This document shows, in pieces, positions 53,261-60,425 of a stretch of 64,000 nucleotides of DNA. The number at the start of each line of letters is the position of its first letter. The first letter of the stretch is position 1. Source of the stretch: an uncultured Dorea sp. (GTDB taxonomy: Bacteria; Bacillota; Clostridia; Lachnospirales; Lachnospiraceae); NCBI GenBank assembly GCA_910589275.1, contig CAJUTH010000011.1, positions 19,256-83,255 of the forward strand, written 5' to 3'. The translations under genes were made by a program, and so were the position numbers. The notes under the pieces were generated by a model. That model was not told the origin of the DNA. It did not search any database and saw only the letters and a list, made by a program, of their open reading frames with translations.

Positions 53261-54238
53261 TTATATTTCATCGATATTTAAACCGGGTCGCAGCGGAACA
53301 AACAATGGCGTGCTTTCAGCCTCGACAGAAAATTTTTCATTGAAGGCAGTACGATATTCTTTTAAGAATTCATTCGCTTCGCTGAGTGTTTTGATTTTAC
53401 GTTTGGCGAATTCCACAGGGAGCCTGCTTTGAAGAGTTACCCATAGGCGTTCAATACGTCCTTTTGCCTGCGGTGTCTGTGCAAATATCATATCAATGCC
53501 CAATTCGTGCGTAGATCGTCCGAATTGGGTGAGATTTACCTGTTTGCCATTGATCAGTTCTTCTACGGTTAATTGTCCGGTTTTAGGAGAACGGAAGATG
53601 GTGTGGCGGTCGGAATAAATCGTTTGAGGAACACCAAAATCCAGACAGCACTGACGCATCATTTCAAAGTATCCAAAGAGGCATTCGTTCTGGGTCATGT
53701 ATAAGCCGACAACCTTGCCGGTTGCATCATCTATGGCGCCATGGAGAGCGTATTTTATCTTTCCGCCAAACCATTCGTAAGGAGTTGCGTCTATCTGGAT
53801 TAGTTGTCCGGGATGAGCCTTTCTCCTGCGTCGGTGGGTGCGGTGACGAATTTTTTTCTTCATAGGGCTTTCAATTCCGGCATTTTTCAGTATACTAGTA
53901 AGCGAAGTATATGAGAGGGCAATCTCATAATCTTCGAAAAGTATATCTTTGAAGTGGAGGAAATTGACCTCTTTGAACTCCGGTTTAGAGTGTATGGAGA
54001 GGACTTTTTCCTTTATTTCATCCGGAACAGCGTGAGCGGGCTTTCGTCCTGTGTTTTTATGAATTAAGAATTCAGCGCCAGATTTGAGTACTCCTTTCTT
54101 TAATCGTGTAATCTGGCGTGGAGAAAGCGACAGAAGCTCAGCGGCTTGTTGTCTTGTGATGGATTTGTCGATGAAACTGTTAATGACCTTAAATGTTTTT
54201 AATTGTTCTTGAGACAATGTAATCAATCCTTCTTTCAT
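53261..54238 (-). mobile_element. ISNCY-like DDE transposase, probably C-terminally truncated
   Basis: This 325-residue transposase has an N-terminal HTH (AAELLSLSPRQITRLKKG) and an rve core with the acidic triad: QLIQIDATPYEWFGG, IYSDRHTIF and QAKGRIERLWV. I recall family members going on for about 100 residues beyond the place where this one stops (GLNIDEI), so it is likely cut short and inactive. Its upstream end shows the tandem GTGACATTATC motif typical for this IS group, while the other end has no clear counterpart. Confidence 0.72.
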
Positions 54239-54259
54239 AATTTTATAGTTTAATGAAAA

Positions 54260-54297
54260 GTGACATTATCTCAAGGGAATCCTAAGGTGACATTATC
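54260..54297. repeat. Terminal GTGACATTATC repeats of the IS
   Basis: Two exact copies of GTGACATTATC (54260-54270 and 54287-54297), 27 bases apart, upstream of the transposase gene, mark the left IS end. Confidence 0.65.
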
Positions 54298-54328
54298 ATA
54301 AGTTAATAACAAAACGTGTGTTTGGTTC

Positions 54329-54357
54329 TTGAATCCTGCTGCCAAATGTGCTATATT
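54329..54357 (+). promoter_or_regulatory. Promoter of the antisense RNA
   Basis: TTGAAT and TATATT are 17 bases apart on the plus strand, directed toward the 3' end of the toxin gene. Confidence 0.6.
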
Positions 54358-54363
54358 AAGCAT

Positions 54364-54472
54364 AGAAAAAGGGAAAGCCATAGAAGCGGCTCTACCTTTC
54401 GTAAAAACAAGCTAAGACATTTTACAATGTCAAGCCGTCACTACTGCGAATAGTGGCGGCTATTTCTTTTTT
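54364..54472 (+). ncRNA. Antitoxin RNA of a type I toxin-antitoxin pair
   Basis: A short RNA of about 110 bases would run from the promoter at 54329-54357 to a strong terminator (AGCCGTCACTA with TAGTGGCGGCT, then TTTCTTTTTT). Its 3' part overlaps the 3' end of the small toxin gene, tail to tail, and its 5' part shares AAGCGGCTC-like segments with the toxin leader. The set-up is like par/Fst and related type I systems. Confidence 0.62.
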
Positions 54473-54555
54473 CCCTTGTAAACCTGATAAATCAAATTAG
54501 CAAGGGCGACAATGAGTATACCGATCTGGATTAAATCCTGATATGTAACGTACAT
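54460..54555 (-). CDS. Holin-like type I toxin peptide
   Basis: This 31-residue peptide begins MYVTYQDLIQIGILIVALAN. It has one hydrophobic helix and a basic tail (YKGKKK), as in the putative holin-like toxins of Firmicutes. GGAGGGCG lies before the ATG at 54555. The wider frame from 54684 is the leader of its mRNA. The overlapping antisense RNA supports a type I toxin. It would insert in the membrane when unpaired. Confidence 0.68.
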   Translation of the reverse strand: MYVTYQDLIQIGILIVALANLIYQVYKGKKK

Positions 54556-54655
54556 TGCATCGCCCTCCTTTCTTTCGTCTGAAGGGCTACTTAAACCCTC
54601 CGCAAAAAACAAGAGGAGTAAAGCCGCCTTTGGCTCTATGGTTTCCCGTGAATGG

Positions 54656-54684
54656 AGTATAGCGCACATTTCCTTTTCAGACAA
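54656..54684 (-). promoter_or_regulatory. Toxin mRNA promoter
   Basis: TTGTCT and TATACT are exactly 17 bases apart on the minus strand, about 100 bases upstream of the toxin ATG, giving a long structured leader. Confidence 0.6.
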
Positions 54685-54692
54685 TGCCTATA

Positions 54693-54719
54693 ATTTGTAA
54701 AACATTATCCTTTTGATTG
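54693..54719 (+). repeat. Right copy of lysR 3'-end repeat
   Basis: Matches 53165-53191 at 25 of 27 bases and still encodes a lysR-like C-terminus ending in a stop. It bounds the island on its right side. Confidence 0.5.
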
Positions 54720-54740
54720 GTAACAGGCAGTTTCCCACGA

Positions 54741-54781
54741 AAAAAGCGCTTCCTTGCCTCCCGGCGTAAAAGCGCTTTTTT
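54741..54781. terminator. Terminator of the acetoin-dehydrogenase-type operon
   Basis: AAAAAGCGCTT pairs with AAGCGCTTTTT; the T-run works on the minus strand, past the lpd stop codon. Confidence 0.75.
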
Positions 54782-54819
54782 CTATAAACATTTTAAGAAG
54801 GAATTTGATAATATCTAAA

Positions 54820-56532
54820 TTATTTTTTCTTCGGAGGCTGGTGGATGCAAAGTCCCAGACAATCTGCGCAGGCCTCTGCAAATGCCTCTGAATAGCTTGG
54901 GTGCGCGTGAATAATTGATTCCGCCACCTCGTTTACTGTGATCTCCATCTGCATCAGCGCCGTCGGCTCCGCAATCATTTCCGACGCGACGCCGCCTACC
55001 ATATGGACGCCTAAAATCTGTCCATACTTATTATCGGCGATTACTTTAATAAATCCTGCCTTCTCGCCAGACGCCACGCTTCTTCCGTTAGCCGCCATAT
55101 TGAAGCGCCCTACCCGGATGCCCTCCGGATGAAGCTCTCTTGCCTTCGCCTCGGTAAGTCCTACGGAAGCCGCCTCCGGCGACAGATACAGACAGCTTGG
55201 AACATAGCGCAGGTCGCATTTTACCGCGCTGCCCTTTACCGCGTTCTCCGCAGCCGTTTCGCCCATCTTGAACGCCGAGTGCGCCAGCATGATCCGGCCG
55301 TTGATGTCTCCGCATGCGTAAATATTATCCACGTTTGTCTTCATGGTATCATCTACCACGATCTTGCCGCGCTCTGTCTTGATCTGATCTGAAAGTTTCC
55401 CAAGACATCCAAGGTCCGCTGCCCTTCCGATGGAAAGAAGCACTTTATCACACTCAAATTCGCCGTTATCCGTAACAATCACCGGATGCCCCGCATGATC
55501 CTTAATCTCTAATACCTTGCGTCCGCAGTTTACGCTGGCGCCGGATTTCTTTAAGGTCTTGTCAACCTCTGCGGAAATATCCTGATCCAGCATGGATACT
55601 ACCCGGTCCATCGCCTCAACGATCGTAACCTTGCTGCCAAATGCGCTGAACGCAGACGCCAGCTCGCAGCCGATCACGCCGCCGCCGATGATGCCAAGGC
55701 GCTCCGGAACTGTTTCCATATCCAGAATCTCGTCGCTGGTCATCACATCCTTGTGGTCTACTCCCGGAATCGGAATGCGGATCGCCTTAGAACCGCCGCA
55801 CAGGATAATCTTGTCAGCCTGATAGGTCTTTCCGCCGCATGCTACGGTGCCGGCGGACTCAAGAGCCGCCTCTCCATTTACCAGAGTCACGCCGTTGCTC
55901 TTTAACAGGCCTGCCACGCCGCCGGTCAGAGTCTTTACTACATTGTTCTTATACGCAACCACCTTCGGCATATCTACGCTGTGCTCGGCATTTACCACAA
56001 TGCCTCTAGAAGCTGCCGCTTCAATATGATGAATATACTCTGCTGTCTTAAGGTAAGTCTTCGTCGGGATGCATCCTCTGTTCAGGCAGGTTCCGCCAAC
56101 GGTGTCTTTCTCGAAAATCACAACTTTTGCGCCAAGCTGTGCCGCGCGGATTGCCGCCACATATCCCGCCGGGCCTCCGCCGATGACCGCAACGTCGTAT
56201 CCGTCTTTCCTCTCAGCCTTCGCTGCCGGAGCTGCCTCTGCTGCCTTCGGCGCTTCAGCCGCCGCAGGAGCTCCCGCCTCCGGAACCTTCTCGCCGGGTT
56301 CTCCGATATACCCAACTGCCGTCAAGACCGGAACCACTGCTCCGTCCTCATACAGCTTCGCAAGGAGTACGCCCGCTGCCGGAGATTCAGTCTCCATTGT
56401 GATCTTATCCGTCTCAATCTCCATAAACGGCTCGTCTTTTTCAATCTTATCGCCAACATTTTTCAGCCACTTTACGATGGTACCTTCCTCCATGTCCATA
56501 CCATTCTTCGGCATATACAATTCTATTGCCAT
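54820..56532 (-). CDS. lpdA: Dihydrolipoamide dehydrogenase with N-terminal lipoyl domain
   Basis: This 570-residue E3 has a lipoyl domain (MPKNGMDMEEGTIVKWLKNV, Lys in IETDKITMETES) linked by an Ala/Pro-rich hinge to a full E3 body: VIGGGPAGYVAAIRAAQLG, GGTCLNRGCIPTKTYL, GGGVIGCELASAFSAF and AHPSYSEAFAEA. The lipoyl domain is nearly the same as that of the E2 gene upstream. It is the last gene of the operon, after a 230-base structured spacer. ATG 56532 has GGAGG 9 bases upstream. Confidence 0.9.
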   Translation of the reverse strand: MAIELYMPKNGMDMEEGTIVKWLKNVGDKIEKDEPFMEIETDKITMETESPAAGVLLAKLYEDGAVVPVLTAVGYIGEPGEKVPEAGAPAAAEAPKAAEAAPAAKAERKDGYDVAVIGGGPAGYVAAIRAAQLGAKVVIFEKDTVGGTCLNRGCIPTKTYLKTAEYIHHIEAAASRGIVVNAEHSVDMPKVVAYKNNVVKTLTGGVAGLLKSNGVTLVNGEAALESAGTVACGGKTYQADKIILCGGSKAIRIPIPGVDHKDVMTSDEILDMETVPERLGIIGGGVIGCELASAFSAFGSKVTIVEAMDRVVSMLDQDISAEVDKTLKKSGASVNCGRKVLEIKDHAGHPVIVTDNGEFECDKVLLSIGRAADLGCLGKLSDQIKTERGKIVVDDTMKTNVDNIYACGDINGRIMLAHSAFKMGETAAENAVKGSAVKCDLRYVPSCLYLSPEAASVGLTEAKARELHPEGIRVGRFNMAANGRSVASGEKAGFIKVIADNKYGQILGVHMVGGVASEMIAEPTALMQMEITVNEVAESIIHAHPSYSEAFAEACADCLGLCIHQPPKKK

Positions 56533-56703
56533 GTTAATCCTCCAAATATTCTGCTGCAAGGCAAGACCATGTATCGGCATGCCTGCATGCCTTTACTTTA
56601 CCACGACACCACGGATTGCTCCGCACTTCGTGCTCCCGCAATCCTTAAACACCTCTAATCCGCTCATTTTTCTCCGAAAAATGGCTCCTTCTCGGTGTTT
56701 TGC

Positions 56704-56758
56704 GGGTCCCAAGGCCATGTATTGATATGCAAGCATATCATACATGGCCTTTTGACCC
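56704..56758 (-). other. Strong hairpin between E2 and E3 genes
   Basis: GGCCATGTAT-GATATGC and its reverse complement form a long stem with AA in the loop, prolonged outward by GGGTC with GACCC. Another hairpin (GGATTGC with GCAATCC) is near 56612-56643. The spacer of 232 bases holds no gene. It may shield the upstream mRNA from decay and tune the E2:E3 ratio. Confidence 0.55.
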
Positions 56759-56764
56759 TGGGTG

Positions 56765-58084
56765 TCATATGAGAATACTAACTGGGTTCTCTAATAAATT
56801 CTTTAAATATGATTCAAATTCACATACCTCGGTACCGTTTAAGATTCTGTGGTCGAAGGTTACGCAGATCATCATCTTCTTCCGTACGACTACTTCGCCG
56901 TCTACTAATGCCAGCTCATCCTCTGTGCCGCATACGCCCACAATGGATGCCTCCGGCTGGTTAATAATCGGGGTAAAGCTATGTGTTCCGTACATACCGA
57001 TATTGGAAATGGTAATCCGTCCGTCGCCCATCTCGTCCGGCATAAGCTTTCCTTCCCTTGCTTTCTTTGCCAGTTCTTTCGCCTTCTTAGAAACCTCTAC
57101 AAGGCTCTTCTTATCCACATCCTTGATTACCGGAACGACAAGTCCGTCGTCAATACCTACTGCCATACCGACGTTGATCTGGTTGTGTACCACGTACTCA
57201 TTGCCCTCTAAGGTCATGCGGAACCGCTCAAATTCTGCCGTCGCCTTGCCTACTGCTTTGATAATGAGATCGTTGACAGATACCTTATCCGGCTTTTCCT
57301 TACCCTGATTGATCTTTGCCCGAAGTGCAAGCAGTTCTGTTACATCCACCTTAATATTCTGGGTAACATTCGGGATTTCCGTATGGCTTGCGCTCATCCT
57401 CTGTGCGATCACCTTGCGCATACCGGACAGCTTTCTGCGTTCCAGAACTTCCTCAATCTCTTTGACTGCCGCTTCAATCTCAGCCTTCTCCTCCGGCGTT
57501 AAGTCTGCGCTTGTAATCTTGCCCCTGTAACCGCTTCCGGTTACGGTCTTTAAGTCAATACCCATGTCGGCCGCCATAGCCCTTGCAAGAGGAGTAGCCT
57601 TGGGCTGCGCATGGATCGCATTCTCTACATCGATTGCGCGGATCTCCCCGTGGCGTCCGGAAGGCGTAACCTCCGCTAAGTCAACTCCATTATCGGAAGC
57701 GATCTTCTTCGCATATGGAGTCGCCGGGATTCCATTTCCGCCGGAAAGAACCTTAACCGGCGCCGCCTTCTCTGGAGCTGCCGCAGCAGTTTCCTTCTTT
57801 TCCTCGGCCGGAGCCCCCGCTTCCGCAGTTTCTGGAACCTTCTCTCCGGGTTCTCCCACGTATCCAACTGCCGTAAGAACCGGGACAACCGCGCCGTCCT
57901 CATAGAGCTTTGCAAGTAACACGCCCGCTACAGGGGACTCGGTTTCCATCGTGATCTTATCCGTCTCGATCTCCATAAAAGGCTCATCTTTCTCAATCGT
58001 GTCGCCTACATTTTTCAGCCATTTTACGATGGTGCCTTCCTCCATGTCCATGCCGTTCTTCGGCATACAAATTGCTGTTGCCAT
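56765..58084 (-). CDS. acoC: E2 acyltransferase of acetoin/2-oxoacid dehydrogenase
   Basis: This 439-residue E2 has one lipoyl domain (residues 1-80, Lys in IETDKITMETES). Two tandem peripheral-subunit-binding segments follow (ATPYAKKIASDNGVDLAEV and TPLARAMAADMGIDLKTV, residues about 120-205). The catalytic domain has FDHRILNGTEV near the C-terminus in place of the usual HRxxDG: His is kept, but Asp is replaced by Asn. That change occurs in some family members. It is co-transcribed with E1 genes and E3. Confidence 0.87.
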   Translation of the reverse strand: MATAICMPKNGMDMEEGTIVKWLKNVGDTIEKDEPFMEIETDKITMETESPVAGVLLAKLYEDGAVVPVLTAVGYVGEPGEKVPETAEAGAPAEEKKETAAAAPEKAAPVKVLSGGNGIPATPYAKKIASDNGVDLAEVTPSGRHGEIRAIDVENAIHAQPKATPLARAMAADMGIDLKTVTGSGYRGKITSADLTPEEKAEIEAAVKEIEEVLERRKLSGMRKVIAQRMSASHTEIPNVTQNIKVDVTELLALRAKINQGKEKPDKVSVNDLIIKAVGKATAEFERFRMTLEGNEYVVHNQINVGMAVGIDDGLVVPVIKDVDKKSLVEVSKKAKELAKKAREGKLMPDEMGDGRITISNIGMYGTHSFTPIINQPEASIVGVCGTEDELALVDGEVVVRKKMMICVTFDHRILNGTEVCEFESYLKNLLENPVSILI

Positions 58085-58101
58085 CCCTATTCCTCCTTCG
58101 A

Positions 58102-59085
58102 TTATAATACGTCTCTAACTGCAGCTTCAATCTTCGCCGGAGTAGGGAATGTCTCAGCCTCAAGTACCGGGTTAAATGGTACCGGGCAGTACAGCGCGCC
58201 GACTCTCTTAATTGGAGCGTCCAGATAGTAGAATGCTTCGCTGTCGGTAATTGTTGCCGCGATCTCGCCGCCGAAACCGCCGAACTGAACCGCCTCATGT
58301 ACGATTACAACTCTGTGGGTCTTCTTTGCCGTTGCAATGACCGCATCCTTATCCAGCGGAGAAAGCGTGCGGAGGTCAACTACTTCTACATTGATTCCTT
58401 CCTCAGCAAGCTTTTCGGCAACCTGAAGGCTCATCTGTACCATTCTTCCGTAAGTAATGATGGATACGTCTGTACCCTCTCTCTTTACATCGGCAACGCC
58501 AAGAGGAATGGTATAATCCTCATCCGGAATCATGCCTTTTTCCTTATATAATCTCTTCTGCTCTAAGAATACAACCGTATTGTTATCGCGGATAGAAGCT
58601 TTCAGTAATCCCTTTGCATCATACGGAGTAGACGGAACTACAACCTTAAGTCCCGGCACATGCAGATACATCTGCTCTAAAGATTGCGAATGCTGTGCAG
58701 CCGCGCCTGTACCTCCGCCGGAAGGAGTACGGATCACCATCGGAACGTTTACCTTTCCCGCAAACATGAAATGCATCTTTGCAGCCTGATTGATAATCTG
58801 GTCATAGCACACTGCCATGAAGTCAGAGAACATCAGCTCTACGATTGGACGCATCCCTGTGATGGCAGAGCCGACGCCCGCTCCCATAAATGCCGTCTCG
58901 GAAATGGGAGTCTCGCGGATCCTTTCCGGCCCGAACTCCTCTAACATCTTCTTGGAAACACCGAACGCACCACAATATGCTCCGATGTCTTCACCCATAA
59001 AATACACACTCTCGTCGCGGCGCATCTCCTCAACCATAGCCTCACGAACCGCGTCTCTATAAGTAATCTGTCTCATTTCACTCAT
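58102..59085 (-). CDS. acoB: Acetoin/2-oxoacid dehydrogenase E1 beta
   Basis: This 327-residue thiamine enzyme subunit has YFMGEDIGAYCGAFGVS, RETPISETAFMGAGVGSA and IRTPSGGGTGAAAQHSQSLE. The C-terminal KRVGALYCPVPFNPVLEAE is typical of the beta chain. It follows E1alpha by 64 bases and precedes E2 by 17. Confidence 0.88.
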   Translation of the reverse strand: MSEMRQITYRDAVREAMVEEMRRDESVYFMGEDIGAYCGAFGVSKKMLEEFGPERIRETPISETAFMGAGVGSAITGMRPIVELMFSDFMAVCYDQIINQAAKMHFMFAGKVNVPMVIRTPSGGGTGAAAQHSQSLEQMYLHVPGLKVVVPSTPYDAKGLLKASIRDNNTVVFLEQKRLYKEKGMIPDEDYTIPLGVADVKREGTDVSIITYGRMVQMSLQVAEKLAEEGINVEVVDLRTLSPLDKDAVIATAKKTHRVVIVHEAVQFGGFGGEIAATITDSEAFYYLDAPIKRVGALYCPVPFNPVLEAETFPTPAKIEAAVRDVL

Positions 59086-59149
59086 CTTATTTCCCTCCTA
59101 ATTACTCTGCGTAGTAGCTGTGCAGTAAATGCACAGACTTACTGAAAAG

Positions 59150-60139
59150 TTACTCTGCGTATACATCAGCTTCTAAGTCTGCTACCTCTGGCTGCGGCTG
59201 AGCTTTCGCGTACTCGATTGCGTCTGCGATTGCCTTATCTGCACCTGCCTGCATTGCGTCGATTTCCGCGTCTGTGAAAATGCCCTTCTCGGTCAGGAAC
59301 TGGCGGAAACGGATGATCGGGTTCCGGTCTGCCCAGTACTTGATCTCTTCCTTGGTGCGGTACAGATTACCGTCGCTCTTAGAGTGTCCGGAGGTCCGGT
59401 AGGTATGCTCTACTACCAGCACCGGCCCGTTGCCTGCTACTACATACTCTCTGGCTTCCTTTACCGTCTCATATACTGCCAGCACGTCGTTTCCGTCGCA
59501 CTCGTACGCCTTGAAGCCAAATGCTGCGGCTCTCTGCTTTAAGTCTTTATTCTTTACGACTCTGTCAAGAGGTGTTGACATGCCGTAGGTATTATTTGTC
59601 AGAATGAACATTACCGGGAGATCCCATGCTGCCGCAAGGTTCATAGACTCTAAGATCGCGCCTTCATTAGAAGCCCCGTCGCCAAAGAACGCCGCGCACA
59701 CACGGTTTGGAATCTTCTTCATCTTGATAGTAAGCGCCGCGCCGCAGGCGATCGGCCCATTTGCTCCAACGATACCATTTGCCCCAAGGATACCATTATC
59801 AAAATCACAGATATGCATCGATCCGCCCTTGCCATGGTTCGTACCGGTTGCCCGCGCTAAAATCTCCGCCATCATAGAGTTTAAGTCTACGCCCTTTCCA
59901 AGCGCCTGTCCATGTCCCCGGTGGGTAGCCAGCATATAGTCTTCTTTTGTCAGGGCTGCCGTTGTGCCTACGCCCGTTGCTTCCTCACCGATACTAAGAT
60001 GCATGGTTCCATGAACAAGTCCCTGTCCAAAGAGCCAGAAAGCCTGTTCCTCAAACTTATTGACAGTCATCATGCGGACCATCAGCTCTTGAAGAAATTC
60101 TTTGTTTTCCAGTAAACTCTTGTCTTTAATTTCTCCCAT
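59150..60139 (-). CDS. acoA: Acetoin/2-oxoacid dehydrogenase E1 alpha
   Basis: This 329-residue subunit binds thiamine diphosphate: FGDGASNEGAILESMNLAAA to ILTNNTYGMS is the GDG...NN motif, and HRGHGQALGKG the active-site region. Whether acetoin or pyruvate is the substrate cannot be read off, but the lipoyl domain on E3 and the closeness to acetoin systems favour acetoin. The C-terminal codons are followed by a repeat of TACGCAGAGTAA, at 59148-59159 and 59102-59113. It is the first gene of the operon. Confidence 0.86.
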   Translation of the reverse strand: MGEIKDKSLLENKEFLQELMVRMMTVNKFEEQAFWLFGQGLVHGTMHLSIGEEATGVGTTAALTKEDYMLATHRGHGQALGKGVDLNSMMAEILARATGTNHGKGGSMHICDFDNGILGANGIVGANGPIACGAALTIKMKKIPNRVCAAFFGDGASNEGAILESMNLAAAWDLPVMFILTNNTYGMSTPLDRVVKNKDLKQRAAAFGFKAYECDGNDVLAVYETVKEAREYVVAGNGPVLVVEHTYRTSGHSKSDGNLYRTKEEIKYWADRNPIIRFRQFLTEKGIFTDAEIDAMQAGADKAIADAIEYAKAQPQPEVADLEADVYAE

Positions 60140-60209
60140 GATAATTCCTCCTAATCGATATGTTTACAATTGTATACTAGCTTTGCTATTGCAAATTCCT
60201 TATGCTCAT

Positions 60210-60279
60210 AATATAGCACCGGTACTATCATCTGTCAATAGATTTTGTACAAAAATCTATTTTTTAAACATAGCACCGG
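60210..60279 (-). promoter_or_regulatory. Promoter and operators of the acetoin-type operon
   Basis: On the minus strand TTGACA and TATATT are 17 bases apart (60210-60238). A near-perfect palindrome ATAGTACCGGTGCTAT (60213-60228) fills the spacer and touches the -10 box. A second half site CCGGTGCTATG lies at 60269-60279, and an AATAGATTTT/AAAATCTATT palindrome is between them (60237-60261). This points to a repressor or activator whose gene is not in the window. Confidence 0.7.
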
Positions 60280-60323
60280 CCATTTCTGACAGATGCCCTC
60301 CGTTCCGAATACTATGTTTTAGC

Positions 60324-60425
60324 CTATAACGTCCTCATCACCAAATCCACATCCTTATTCTCAAGCTCCTGAATAATGCGAAGATATGTCTTCCGCGTTG
60401 TTGTCATGCTGGCGTGCCGCATACA
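60324..60425 (-). pseudogene. C-terminal remnant of a tyrosine recombinase
   Basis: In a frame different from hsdR the minus strand reads LCMRHASMTTTRKTYL and goes on to a stop at 60324. This is the end of a phage-type integrase, including the nucleophile Tyr of RKTYL and the preceding RHAS box. The rest of the gene is missing; hsdR sequence joins at about 60425. It marks a deletion or recombination scar. Confidence 0.68.

Noticed and set aside
54460..54684. A 74-residue protein at the toxin locus
   Set aside because: Its first 43 codons cover the promoter and leader of the toxin mRNA; the SD points to the ATG at 54555.
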